This document shows positions 17,963-26,222 of a stretch of DNA of 64,000 nucleotides, in pieces (position 1 is the stretch's first letter; each line of letters starts with the position of its first letter). This stretch comes from Richelia sinica FACHB-800 (GTDB lineage Bacteria; Cyanobacteriota; Cyanobacteriia; Cyanobacteriales; Nostocaceae). A model generated the notes under the pieces. It saw only the letters and a program-made list of their open reading frames with translations. It was not told the DNA's origin and made no database searches. The DNA lies in NCBI RefSeq assembly GCF_014698825.1, contig NZ_JACJTT010000007.1, forward strand, positions 62,001 through 126,000, in the 5' to 3' direction. The position numbers and the translations under genes are program-made.

Positions 17963-18280
17963 TTATGATTTCACGAAACTCAAGCCAATTACTCCTGCTA
18001 AAATTAACCCCATAAATAAAGTTTTCGCTACACTAAAGCTTTCCTTAAACAAAATAGAACCTAATACAGATGTGCCCACGATTCCCACACCTGACCAAAC
18101 AGCGTATCCAATACTAACTTCTATTGTTTTCAAAGATAACCCAAAGAAGCTAAATGCTAGAGGATAGCCAACTACTGTGCCGATTAGATAAATTGGATGA
18201 GAAAAGCCATTAGCTAACTTTAAAGAAACTGTACCAAAAATTTCGCAAGCAATTGCCAAAAATAGAAAAAGCCAAGCCAT
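17963..18280 (-). CDS. SMR-family small multidrug/cation exporter
   Basis: 105 residues with four TM helices, the standard size for EmrE/QacE-type proton-coupled exporters of lipophilic cations. The essential membrane Glu is in helix 1 (AIACEIFGTVSLK). The helix 3-4 signature reads YAVWSGVGIVGTSVLGSILFKE, and GLILAGVIGLSF closes helix 4. It is a single gene, so it probably acts as a homodimer. The substrate cannot be told from sequence; guanidinium export is also known in this family. Confidence 0.92.
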   Translation of the reverse strand: MAWLFLFLAIACEIFGTVSLKLANGFSHPIYLIGTVVGYPLAFSFFGLSLKTIEVSIGYAVWSGVGIVGTSVLGSILFKESFSVAKTLFMGLILAGVIGLSFVKS

Positions 18281-18416
18281 TTCTGTAATTCCTAATCCAT
18301 TATTGATTATTTACAGTGCTTGACAGGGGTTTCCGCAAATTCTCCCATCAATTGGGAAAATATATTGAAAGCAAGAGGATTTTTAAAAATAGATAAATTT
18401 TATTTATTATCAACAT

Positions 18417-18502
18417 ACATCTGGTGAAATGATTGTAGAAATGTGCAGACGGAACGTTTCTACAAGTTTTTCTAACCATGCACATGAATTACCACCAACT
18501 GT
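18417..18502. repeat. 86-bp MITE-like dispersed repeat, copy B
   Basis: It matches 10592-10678: CTGGTGAAA at the left, TTTCTACAAG, then AACCATGCACAT, then AATTACCACCA at the right. The inner hairpin is kept with changed bases (GTAGAAATGT / ACGTTTCTAC versus GAGACGTTCC / GGAACATCTC). It lies in the gap 18281-18568, where I see no gene. Confidence 0.75.
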
Positions 18503-18568
18503 CAATTCACCCAACAAAGAAGAAAGTATGAATTGTGTTTGAGAAAAATTATCTGTATACCACCATAT

Positions 18569-19453
18569 TTATCGTCTAAAATCAATCATAGTCTGAAGAT
18601 AAGCATCCGGTAGACCAGTATCAAAACATTTACCTTGCACAACATATCCTGTCATACCTTCAGCTTGCCGTAATTGTTCTAAAGCAGAAGTTAACTGAAA
18701 CTCTCCCTGAACTCTGATATTTTGTTGAATGTTCAACTCTAACCAATCAAAAATCCTCGGTGTCAGCACATATAACCCAAATACACATAAAAATTCATCT
18801 GTTGGCATTCCTTCAACCTGTAAATGCTGTCGCGCATACTCAAGAGATGGTTTTTCATATATTTCTGTTAAAGATAACCAAGATTTTTGATTTTGCCACA
18901 CCCCTGCTACACATCCAGCTTTATGAATTAATGCTGCTGACATCCTCGTGATACCAATAACGCTATGATTAACTTGTGCATAGATATCGATAATTTGTTG
19001 AGCACAAGATATATTTATATCTGATTGATAAACATGGTCGCCTAATAATAGTAAAAATGGCTCATTGTTAACCCAATCTTTCGCACAGAACACAGCATGT
19101 CCATAACCTTCCTGTTCTGTTTGAGATAAAATTGTAATTTTATTACCTATTGATTGTAAATATTCGCTATATTCTTTATTTGCTGAAGAAAGTTTACACA
19201 ACAGTTCTGGTTTAGGTGGACTTTTAAATAGATAGGAAAATAATGGTATATCTTCTGGTTGCACTACTATGGCAACTTCGGAAATACCTGCACTGATCGC
19301 CTCTTCCACTATCGCTAAAATAATTGGTTTAGCACGACCATCTTGATCAATAATAGGAAATAATTCTTTTTTCACTACCTTAGTAGCTGGAAACAATCTG
19401 GTGCCAAAACCAGCCGCAGGAATTATTGCTTTTTTAACTTGATGGTTGGGCAT
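18569..19453 (-). CDS. sugar-1-phosphate nucleotidyltransferase (GalU-like)
   Basis: 294 residues. It would make an NDP-sugar from a sugar 1-phosphate and NTP. N-terminal signature AIIPAAGFGTRLFPATK with the following KKELFPI; LLGDHVYQ is the metal-binding Asp region; EKPSLEYA is the GalU-type EKP motif. The start overlaps the end of the sugar kinase by 20 bases, so translation is probably coupled. With a GHMP kinase upstream the pair could run sugar to sugar-1-P to NDP-sugar. The actual sugar is not decidable here. UTP is the likely nucleotide by family. Confidence 0.88.
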   Translation of the reverse strand: MPNHQVKKAIIPAAGFGTRLFPATKVVKKELFPIIDQDGRAKPIILAIVEEAISAGISEVAIVVQPEDIPLFSYLFKSPPKPELLCKLSSANKEYSEYLQSIGNKITILSQTEQEGYGHAVFCAKDWVNNEPFLLLLGDHVYQSDINISCAQQIIDIYAQVNHSVIGITRMSAALIHKAGCVAGVWQNQKSWLSLTEIYEKPSLEYARQHLQVEGMPTDEFLCVFGLYVLTPRIFDWLELNIQQNIRVQGEFQLTSALEQLRQAEGMTGYVVQGKCFDTGLPDAYLQTMIDFRR

Positions 19454-20513
19454 AAATAGTCAATTTTAAACATTGCATTGCTTGAAAATCTCTATTAATA
19501 ATATCTATTAATTTTTGTTGACTTGCTGCATCTTTAACAATAAATTGTGCTGTACCATCACCTTGAGAACCTACTCCTTTACCACCAAATATATAAGGTT
19601 GAATTGGTGGATAATTTAAGAGTTTGTGTAGGATGGGTGCAGTTAATTCTGTGGGACAGGCAGGAATAAGATAACGATCAAAATACTCTTGAAATTGCTT
19701 CATCAATATACCAATTTTTTCTGCATCTCCTGCTTGAATTGCTTCTACCGCCCCTTGGGTAATTTGATAGCTAATTGCACCGAGAAATTCCTGGACTTGC
19801 GTTTCTATATCATTCCTAGCAAAAGGATAACATTGATGCAGTTGAGCAAGAATTTGCTGTGTATTCTTGCTAGCACCTAAATCAACAATAACAAAAAATA
19901 AATTTTTCGCCGCAGCTAATTCAATTACCTCTGTACGATCGCCATCAAATACCATGGCAATGGGCTGATTCCCATAAGCACAACCTTGATCCATTCTCCC
20001 ACAACTAGAAGGTGTAGTAATTTCTCCCTGGTAGGCAAATTCCATTTCTTCACGATGGCTCATTTTTAAATCGTATACCTGATTAAAGGCCCTCGCTACT
20101 AATACACAGACAGTCGCACTTGATGAAAGTCCTTTTTTGATAGGTAAATCTGTACAGTAGTTATCTATTTCTAATCCACCTACCTGGTAATGATTCAAAA
20201 TTTGATAAGCTACACCCGCAGCATAACTAAAAAAACCCCCGGCTTTGGCTACCTCCAGTAGCGTCTGCTTCTCCATATTTAAAGCCAAGGTTTTAACATG
20301 ACCATCATTCAGGGACATCTTGAGTAGCAAATGACTGGGATGGGATTTCACATTGGCGTATAGTCCTTGATTAGTTCCTACTAATAAGGTGTAGCCCTTT
20401 TTTAGTTCGGGGTTGTGGCAACGATAACTTCCTGCCCAATCACTATGTTCTCCAAATAGACATAAGCGTCCCGGTACGAAAATTTCCATAGATTGTGGAA
20501 GTAAAAAATACAT
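19434..20513 (-). CDS. GHMP-family sugar kinase
   Basis: 359 residues from the first in-frame ATG. A second ATG at 20489 (MEIFVPGRLCLFGEHSDWAG) is an equally good start. GEHSDW resembles the galactokinase-type N-terminal motif. The ATP loop PIKKGLSSSATVC is the GHMP motif, and GGKGVGSQGDGTAQF is motif 3. It would phosphorylate a sugar at C1. Partner: the nucleotidyltransferase immediately downstream. Family members include galactokinase, arabinokinase and glucuronokinase; I cannot choose among them. Confidence 0.85.
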   Translation of the reverse strand: MYFLLPQSMEIFVPGRLCLFGEHSDWAGSYRCHNPELKKGYTLLVGTNQGLYANVKSHPSHLLLKMSLNDGHVKTLALNMEKQTLLEVAKAGGFFSYAAGVAYQILNHYQVGGLEIDNYCTDLPIKKGLSSSATVCVLVARAFNQVYDLKMSHREEMEFAYQGEITTPSSCGRMDQGCAYGNQPIAMVFDGDRTEVIELAAAKNLFFVIVDLGASKNTQQILAQLHQCYPFARNDIETQVQEFLGAISYQITQGAVEAIQAGDAEKIGILMKQFQEYFDRYLIPACPTELTAPILHKLLNYPPIQPYIFGGKGVGSQGDGTAQFIVKDAASQQKLIDIINRDFQAMQCLKLTIYAQPSS

Positions 20514-20736
20514 TCACTCATGATGCCAGGTGCAATGAAGAGTTTTCAAGATGGTCTCAATAGCAAATGACAAGAGGGTTTGCAGCTGATGGGGACAAAA
20601 ACAATGGCGATCACAAATCAGAGGTTGAGTTGACGATAACCATGAGATTATGACCTGATTTTTACGGCAATCAGATAATTTTTATACTATATCTTTACAT
20701 TTGTTACTTGGGCAAATAGTTTGTTTTAATACTGAG

Positions 20737-20992
20737 CGATGTGAGTCCTTGATCACTCATGTCAGTTAATAAACTGTCACTCTCCACCCTGACTATTTGT
20801 ACCCAAAAGAGGTATGCTTTATCTGTGCAAGGAGTGATACCATTTCACGAGCTAGTTGGCGCATTTAACTTCGCAGTGCATTTGAACACAGCAATTTTGC
20901 GAGTTATTAATGTTTCATTCTACGATGAAAAGGTATACAAATATACGAAAAAGCACTTGAGAATTATCAAAAACTCAAGTGTTTTTTCGTGT
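20737..20992 (+). ncRNA. candidate unannotated transcript ending in a strong terminator
   Basis: This is inference from structure. A sigma70-like promoter TTGTTA (20701) - 18 bases - TTTAAT (20725) would start near 20737. Two hairpins follow at once: TGAGT-CCTTGATC-ACTCA (20742-20759) and CAGTT-AATA-AACTG (20763-20776). A factor-independent terminator closes it at 20945-20990. The one long reading frame inside (about 80 codons) has no ribosome site and no family resemblance. The rest of the gap 20514-21203 shows nothing clear. Confidence 0.35.
20945..20990 (+). terminator. strong factor-independent terminator
   Basis: Arms ACGAAAAAGCACTTGAG (20945-20961) and CTCAAGTGTTTTTTCGT (20974-20990) pair with a single G-T wobble around a 12-base loop. 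The six T of the right arm follow the GC part, so it works on the plus strand. The reverse strand also ends in a T-rich run. Confidence 0.85.
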
Positions 20993-21203
20993 ATAAAATA
21001 AAAATCACAGATAATTTAACTAGCTAAAAGCCCTTACCACTGGTAGGTAAAAATTCTCCATTGTTAAAAAGTGCGATCGCTTTGGAATTTATTAATGATA
21101 TTTATCTGATTTGGTGATTATCGTGGAAATAGGACTTAGCTACTCTTGCCGCTAAATTATCCAGCCAAGTAAATTTTTGGTAGTAACAGCAGGTTATCGA
21201 CAC

Positions 21204-21572
21204 ATGGATGTTGAGGAACTGAAACGGCGCTATGCTGCCGGAGAAAGATATTTTCCGTCTTCTAAGTTAATTAATGCCAAGCTAATTGCTGCTTACTTAC
21301 CGGGAGTCAACTTATGGGGTGCTGATTTGACTAACGCTAACCTCGCTAAAGCTAAACTCTGGGGTGCAGACTTAAGCAGTACAAATCTAGCTAATGCCAA
21401 CTTAACTAGGGCAAACCTCTGTGGTGTGAATTTAAGTCAAGCAAATCTTCGTGGTGCCAAACTTCACTACACCAAACTCTATGGCGCAAATTTAAAAGGT
21501 GCTTACTACGATGAAAGTACACGATTTTCTCAAGGTTTTGACCCTATTAGTCATCAAATGAAAAAGTTGTGA
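21204..21572 (+). CDS. pentapeptide repeat protein
   Basis: 122 residues from ATG 21204 (MDVEELKRRYAAGERYF), preferred over an upstream in-frame TTG at 21177. About 12 pentapeptide units A(N/D)Lxx run from residue 27 to 108 (LWGADLTNANLAKAKLWGAD and so on), which would form a right-handed square beta-helix. The short N-terminal helix region is typical of cyanobacterial members. No signal peptide. Function unknown. Confidence 0.88.
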   Translation: MDVEELKRRYAAGERYFPSSKLINAKLIAAYLPGVNLWGADLTNANLAKAKLWGADLSSTNLANANLTRANLCGVNLSQANLRGAKLHYTKLYGANLKGAYYDESTRFSQGFDPISHQMKKL

Positions 21573-21599
21573 TGCCTCAAAATCATGACAGAGGAAAAT

Positions 21600-22457
21600 T
21601 TACGCCTTTTTCTGATTGGCATTAGGAATAAGTACCCCATGCCTGGGACTAAAGAGTAACGCCAATACAAATAAACCCGAAACCACTAAGACGATAGCTG
21701 GCCCAGAAGGTAAATTATAAAAATAACTAAGATACATGCCACTAATACTAGAAATGACACCAATCACCGCCCCTAAAATCATCACTTCATGTAGACGTTT
21801 GACTAATAAATAAGCTGTTGCACCAGGGGTAATTAAAAGTGACAAAACTAAAATTACACCTACAGCTTTCATACTGGCCACAATAGTTAAAGCAATCAAC
21901 ACCATCAAGCCAAAGTTGAGGCGATTGACTGGTAAACCTGCTGCTTGTGCGCCTAAGGGGTCGAAGGTATAAAATAAAAGTTCTTTGTACAAGAGAACAA
22001 TGACAATTAACACAATTGCGGCAATCACAGCGGTGTCTCTCACTTCGTCACCAGTGACACCCAGGATGTTGCCAAACAGAAAGTGATTGAGGTCGATTTT
22101 ATTATCTTTTTGAATAATGGTAATGAGGGTAACACCCAGGGCAAAGAAGGCAGAAAACACTATTCCCATGGCTGCATCTTCTTTGATAGGCGATCGCGTG
22201 CGGATAAAAGCTATTGCCATTGTACTTAATACACCAGCAATAAATGCACCTACAAAAATATTGCCACCCACCATAAAAGAAATGGCTAGTCCAGGTAAGA
22301 CCGAATGACTGATAGCATCACCTAGTAATGCTAGGCGTTGTACCATTAAATAACTGCCCACTACAGCACACAATAAACCCACTAAAATAGCAATGACTAA
22401 AGAACGTTGCATAAAGCTATATTGCAACGGTTCAATTAATGCTTGAAGCATAAACAA
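21600..22457 (-). CDS. metal ABC transporter permease (MntB/ZnuB family)
   Basis: 285 residues, about eight TM helices, ABC-3 family. MVQRLALLGDAISHSVLPG is the family hallmark after helix 2, and GVILVLSLLITPGATAYLL is the conserved coupling region. It pairs with the ATPase gene that ends 55 bases upstream on the same strand (overlapping functions, likely one operon). No periplasmic binding protein is within the window nearby, so that subunit must be encoded elsewhere. Mn, Fe or Zn is possible; the ATPase wording favours Mn/Fe. Confidence 0.9.
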   Translation of the reverse strand: MFMLQALIEPLQYSFMQRSLVIAILVGLLCAVVGSYLMVQRLALLGDAISHSVLPGLAISFMVGGNIFVGAFIAGVLSTMAIAFIRTRSPIKEDAAMGIVFSAFFALGVTLITIIQKDNKIDLNHFLFGNILGVTGDEVRDTAVIAAIVLIVIVLLYKELLFYTFDPLGAQAAGLPVNRLNFGLMVLIALTIVASMKAVGVILVLSLLITPGATAYLLVKRLHEVMILGAVIGVISSISGMYLSYFYNLPSGPAIVLVVSGLFVLALLFSPRHGVLIPNANQKKA

Positions 22458-22512
22458 TAGATGCTAGAGACAAACAGCAAAGGTAAAAATTAAGATTTCC
22501 GCCAGCAATTTT

Positions 22513-23334
22513 TTAAGCCGCAAAATATATCACATTACCACCATAAGCACGATGGAGATTATGTTCTGTCAACACTTCTGGGCGTGAACCTGTGGCAATC
22601 AGTTCGCAATTGAGTAAGATTAAATCATCAAAATGGGTGATAGATTTACCCAAGTCATGATTCACGACTAAAATAATTTTGTTTTCTGCTGCTAGTTCGT
22701 GAAATACTTCAAAAATAATTGATTGGGTTTTTTGATCAATACCTACAAAAGGTTCATCAAAACAGAAAATTTCTGCTTGTTGAGTTAAGGCCCTGGCTAA
22801 AAATACCCGTTGTTGTTGTCCACCGGATAATTCACCAATAGGACGATTTTTCAAATCTCCCATTCCCACCCGTTCTAAAGCAGCTTTTGCTACTTGACAA
22901 CTGACATTAGAAAAATTACGCAACCAACCTGTTTTTTTCACCCTTCCCATCATCACCACGTCCCAAACTGTGGCTGGATAAGACCAGTCAATTTGGCTAC
23001 GTTGGGGGACATAGGCAACCTTTTCTAGCTGTTGCATCACAGGCTGATTGTTGTAGGCTACAGCACCACTGCTTAATGGTACTAATCCCAAAATTGCTTT
23101 CATCAGGGTACTTTTGCCAGCACCATTAGGGCCAAAAATTCCTGTGATTCTGCCTGGACGAATTATACAGTTAATATCCTGCAAGGCCACCTGTGTACGG
23201 TAGTGTACGCCTAATCCTGAAACTTTAATAACTTCGGGTGAGTACATCTCCATTGCTTTAATCACTGGTGCAGGCTTCTCTGGTGCTAGTTTCTGAAATA
23301 TACTTAATTTCCGGTAAAAAGAGACGCTGGTCAT
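22513..23334 (-). CDS. metal ABC transporter ATPase (manganese/iron type)
   Basis: 274 residues from ATG 23334 (MTSVSFYRKL). The frame is open 38 codons further upstream, but that part is not family-like. Walker A GPNGAGKSTL, Q-loop VPQRSQIDWSYP, signature LSGGQQQRVFLARAL, Walker B EIFCFDEP, switch His in VVNHDL. The IDWSYPATVWDVVMMGR wording is that of MntA/SitB/YfeB-type ATPases, so manganese or iron is more likely than zinc. It heads the two-gene operon. A direct repeat sits upstream. Confidence 0.9.
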   Translation of the reverse strand: MTSVSFYRKLSIFQKLAPEKPAPVIKAMEMYSPEVIKVSGLGVHYRTQVALQDINCIIRPGRITGIFGPNGAGKSTLMKAILGLVPLSSGAVAYNNQPVMQQLEKVAYVPQRSQIDWSYPATVWDVVMMGRVKKTGWLRNFSNVSCQVAKAALERVGMGDLKNRPIGELSGGQQQRVFLARALTQQAEIFCFDEPFVGIDQKTQSIIFEVFHELAAENKIILVVNHDLGKSITHFDDLILLNCELIATGSRPEVLTEHNLHRAYGGNVIYFAA

Positions 23335-23813
23335 GGGGGTATTTAAATATTCATTTCTTGAGCTTACTATAAAAATGAGAGAAATATGAAAAAAATCTCT
23401 AGTTAGAGGTATATCTCTAGTTGGATAACAATGGGGTAACCATACCAAGGATGGTATGGAACTAGGAGAGGGAAAAAATCTCCGTGAAAATATTGATAAG
23501 AATTAGCTAAAAATCCCCAGTTCACTATTAATCAAGCAGATAACAATGAAGCACCAATGACAATAAATGATTTGGGGCTAGAATTCAGTTCAAATCTTTA
23601 ATTGGGATGAATATCAGGTGTAAGCTAAGTTGGGCTGAAATGACTAGTACCTGTACCAGAGGTGCTACCCTATTTATTTGGGCTTGCATACAGCCAAACT
23701 GGACTAATTCACGAATTTGATTAATATAATCAATCTTCTAGACTGACAGGTTTGGCTAACTTTGCGGCTAATATTACAATGGAATTTATCGACAAATTGA
23801 GGACAGATTAAGA
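23335..23813. promoter_or_regulatory. divergent promoter region of the metal transporter operon and rpsU
   Basis: A 479-base gap without a gene. Seen: direct repeats TCTCTAGTT at 23396-23404 and 23414-23422 (18 bases centre to centre), 62 bases upstream of the transporter start, and a 7-bp hairpin CCATACC / GGTATGG at 23440-23459. Spaced direct repeats could bind a metal regulator of the ManR type, but I cannot match a known site. The rpsU side shows no distinctive motif. Confidence 0.4.
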
Positions 23814-23993
23814 ATGACCCAAGTGGTTCTAGGAGAAAACGAAGGCATTGATTCAGCCCTGCGTCGCTTTAAACGCCAAGTTTCCAAAGCTGGTATATTG
23901 GCTGACGTTAAGTATCATCGGCACTTTGAAACCCCATTGGAAAAGCGCAAACGCAAAGCAGTGGCAGCTAGACGCAAACGCCGTTTTAAATAA
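23814..23993 (+). CDS. rpsU: 30S ribosomal protein S21
   Basis: 59 residues, too short for many gene finders. It starts [20 protein letters not shown]. The basic tail [16 protein letters not shown] is characteristic of S21, which binds near the 3' end of 16S rRNA in initiation. S21 in cyanobacteria is often single and cold- or light-responsive. GAGGACAGATTAAGA precedes the ATG. A small hairpin follows before the convergent pth gene. Confidence 0.96.
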   Translation: MTQVVLGENEGIDSALRRFKRQVSKAGILADVKYHRHFETPLEKRKRKAVAARRKRRFK

Positions 23994-24086
23994 AGCTATG
24001 AGGTTTGGTACTGGTGTTGTTTGAAGATATCAAAGACAACAAGTAACCGCGCTTTACCATTCTGAATCAAAATTCAAAATGTGCCG

Positions 24087-24102
24087 CACCCCTTTCGGGG
24101 TG
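24087..24102. terminator. hairpin between convergent rpsU and pth
   Basis: CACCCC-TTTC-GGGGTG forms a stable 6-bp stem with a tetraloop. It lies 12 bases from the pth stop and 94 bases after rpsU. There is no T-run in either direction, so termination is likely but not typical. Confidence 0.5.
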
Positions 24103-24113
24103 TAGGCTAATTC

Positions 24114-24776
24114 TTAATATCTACCTTCAGCCTCATTCGCCTCGAAAGTTGTGCTATTACAGCGATTCATCGCTTTTTCTACCCCTTGTTTGAGGCTGAG
24201 TTCTAGACAATCAACTACAAAGTCCAGTACCAGAGACATGACTTTATTTTCAGCAGCAGAAAAGCGCCCCAAGACATAGGAGACCGTTTCCGAATTATCT
24301 CCATTTGCTGCACCTTTGGGTTTTCCGATGCCTATGCGTAACCTGGGGAAATTTTGACTACTCAAATGAGCGATCGCACTTTTCATACCGTTATGTCCAC
24401 CAGCAGAACCAGATAAGCGTAGACGAGTTTTGCCCAAGGGTAAATCCATATCGTCATAGATAATCAGCACTGACTCAGGCGGGAGTTTATACCAACTCGT
24501 AACCGCCTGAATTGCTTGTCCAGACCGATTCATATAAGTTAAGGGCTTGAGTAAACGCACTTTCAAACCACCAGGGGCTATACCTTCACCAAACTCCCCT
24601 TGAAACTTACGATTTTCTGCTAGAGGAATTTGCCAAACACGGGAAAGAGTATCTATTGCACCAAAGCCAATATTATGGCGCGTTTGGTCATACTTAGGTT
24701 CTGGGTTCCCCAACCCGACAATTAGCTGGGGAATGACCAAGGCGTTGGCTTTATCAGATTCAGTCATCTTACTCAC
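24114..24776 (-). CDS. pth: peptidyl-tRNA hydrolase
   Basis: 220 residues. It releases peptides from drop-off peptidyl-tRNAs. The catalytic His is in YDQTRHNIGF; LIVGLGNPEPKY is the family start, LTYMNRSGQA carries the substrate Asn, IYDDMDLPLGKTRLR holds the conserved Asp, and GGHNGMKSAI the second Asn. A C-terminal acidic tail is slightly longer than in E. coli. It starts 8 bases after tatA on the same strand, so the two are probably one operon. Confidence 0.96.
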   Translation of the reverse strand: MSKMTESDKANALVIPQLIVGLGNPEPKYDQTRHNIGFGAIDTLSRVWQIPLAENRKFQGEFGEGIAPGGLKVRLLKPLTYMNRSGQAIQAVTSWYKLPPESVLIIYDDMDLPLGKTRLRLSGSAGGHNGMKSAIAHLSSQNFPRLRIGIGKPKGAANGDNSETVSYVLGRFSAAENKVMSLVLDFVVDCLELSLKQGVEKAMNRCNSTTFEANEAEGRY

Positions 24777-24784
24777 AGTCGTTC

Positions 24785-25057
24785 TTAGCTGGTAGGTGAG
24801 GAACCAGCATTTTCTGGCTGTGATTTGGTGGCTTCGATTTGCTTAGGTTCCAATTCCGCAGTAGTTTTCACAGTTTGTTCTAATGATTCTGCTTCCTTTT
24901 TAAATTCGTTTTGAAATTCATTGGAAGCTTCTTGAAAACTGCGAATAGTTTTCCCCAAACTCCGGCCAATCTCTGGTAACTTCTTGGGCCCAAAGATTAA
25001 CAGTGCAACCACCATAATTACAGCCATTTCTGGCAACCCGATTCCGAATATATTCAT
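24785..25057 (-). CDS. tatA: Sec-independent protein translocase TatA/TatE
   Basis: 90 residues. One N-terminal TM helix (LPEMAVIMVVALLIFG), the FGP(K)KLPEIGRSLGK hinge and amphipathic helix, then an acidic/Lys-rich tail (about 45-90). It forms the pore or patch of the Tat pathway for folded proteins. TatB and TatC are not nearby. The exported LD-carboxypeptidase at 16913 is a plausible Tat substrate in this window. Confidence 0.94.
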   Translation of the reverse strand: MNIFGIGLPEMAVIMVVALLIFGPKKLPEIGRSLGKTIRSFQEASNEFQNEFKKEAESLEQTVKTTAELEPKQIEATKSQPENAGSSPTS

Positions 25058-25186
25058 TTTTCACCACCAGAAAAACTGAGATTACACATTTTAGTTTAAT
25101 CAATCATGGCTCTCATACATAGCTGTAGACAAGGAAGTTAGGAGATTAACTAAAACTACAACCCAGACATCCAAAGACTTGTAGCA

Positions 25187-25276
25187 CTATCACCTATCAC
25201 CTGTCACCTATCACTATCACCTATCACCTGTCACCTGTCACCTGTCACCTATCACCTGTCACCTGTCACCTGTCAC
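25187..25276. repeat. 13 heptamers CTRTCAC in tandem (one unit 6 bases)
   Basis: Units CTATCAC and CTGTCAC alternate irregularly; one unit at 25215-25220 lacks its first C. They lie between tatA (start 25057) and psbH (stop 25384). This is the short tandem repeat type of heterocystous cyanobacteria. No gene overlaps. Confidence 0.95.
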
Positions 25277-25288
25277 CTGCTATAACAA

Positions 25289-25311
25289 AGGGCGCAGCAT
25301 AGCCACGCCCT
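25289..25311 (-). terminator. hairpin downstream of psbH
   Basis: AGGGCG (25289-25294) pairs with CGCCCT (25306-25311) around an 11-base loop. It lies 73 bases after the psbH stop on the minus strand. The reverse strand continues TTTGTTATA, a weak T-tract. Confidence 0.55.
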
Positions 25312-25383
25312 CATTCATCAATACGCCAGTTTTCACCGACTTTGTGCTAACTTTGCCATTTATGCTAGTTGGCTGGATGTCTA

Positions 25384-25587
25384 TTAGCCACCTAAAGTAC
25401 GCCAATCAACAAGTACATCCTGAATCAACAGAGACTTGTTGTAAACTTGCAGAATAATTAGCAGAAACACAAAAAATAGCAGCATAAAAACACCCATTAC
25501 AGGTGTAGTTCCCCAACCTGGAGCTACTTTACCATACTCAGCGTTGAGGGGTCTGAGAATATCTCCCAACCTAGTCCGTTGTGCCAT
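25384..25587 (-). CDS. psbH: photosystem II reaction centre protein H
   Basis: 67 residues, the usual cyanobacterial length. [20 protein letters not shown] stroma-side start, then [26 protein letters not shown] as the single TM helix and [11 protein letters not shown] at the lumen side. PsbH stabilises CP47 and helps QA-QB electron flow and repair. The N-terminal phosphorylation extension of plants is absent, as in cyanobacteria. It is divergent from psbN across a 435-base gap, the standard neighbour arrangement. Confidence 0.97.
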   Translation of the reverse strand: MAQRTRLGDILRPLNAEYGKVAPGWGTTPVMGVFMLLFFVFLLIILQVYNKSLLIQDVLVDWRTLGG

Positions 25588-26022
25588 AGTTCACCTAAGA
25601 TGAATTGCCAAAACTTTTTTTAATCTTCTTTTAGACATTCCCATCCTTAAAAAGGTGAGATTCCTGGTTTAAACCTGCTTTCGCCAAATAAATAGGCTAT
25701 AAAGCGTATTGTTTAAATTTATCCATAGCGATGTTACGGATAATCAACCAAGCATTCACCCGATAAAGGGTACGTTTCCGTGTGTCTCACGGTACGCGGA
25801 TTACTCCAAAGGCTTTTCTTAAATTATCGCAGTTTGTGATATTTGTTTAGCTTTATTGATGGAGCTTTTCAATTTATTACCTGGTCAGGTCTGTTAAATA
25901 CTGGTTTTCCAGATGGTTAGGTGTATAGAGTCTACTAAAACTGGTCAATGAGTTTTTTGCTCATTTACTTTAAATTTTGTAATATTCTATTAACATAGCT
26001 TACATAATATAACCCTAAATTT
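25588..26022. promoter_or_regulatory. divergent promoter region psbH / psbN
   Basis: A 435-base gap without a gene. It is AT-rich toward psbN (TAACATAGCTTACATAATAT just upstream of its ATG). A GC-richer patch with TACGTTTCCGTGTGTCTCACGGTACG lies near 25770-25797 as an imperfect inverted repeat. No defined operator is recognised. Confidence 0.4.
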
Positions 26023-26160
26023 ATGGATTTAGACCCTGGTATAGTTCTTGGCGTTTCTCTGTCGGCAATTTTGATTGCTATTACTGGTATGGCAATTTAC
26101 ACTTCTTTTGGGCCACCCAGTAAGGAGTTAGCTGACCCTTTTGAAGACCACGAAGATTAA
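26023..26160 (+). CDS. psbN: PsbN protein, photosystem II assembly factor
   Basis: 45 residues. [20 protein letters not shown], then [20 protein letters not shown] and EDHED. This is the well conserved PsbN with one TM helix and the FGPPSKEL(A/R)DPFE(D/E)HED tail. It assists PSII heterodimer assembly rather than being a stable subunit. It is on the opposite strand from psbH, as is conserved from cyanobacteria to chloroplasts. Confidence 0.97.
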   Translation: MDLDPGIVLGVSLSAILIAITGMAIYTSFGPPSKELADPFEDHED

Positions 26161-26222
26161 TAAGGTAATAAATTTAACTTAGTGGTGGGTAATACCCACC
26201 CTATTTGAGCAGATAGAAGGAA

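Noticed and set aside
17934-18167. 77-codon plus-strand frame
   Set aside because: Antisense shadow of the SMR exporter, which has the full family pattern on the other strand.
20759-21001. 80-codon plus-strand frame
   Set aside because: No ribosome site, no family resemblance, and its end runs through the terminator hairpin.
25187-25276. Possible CRISPR array
   Set aside because: Units are contiguous 7-mers with no spacers; no cas genes are in the window.
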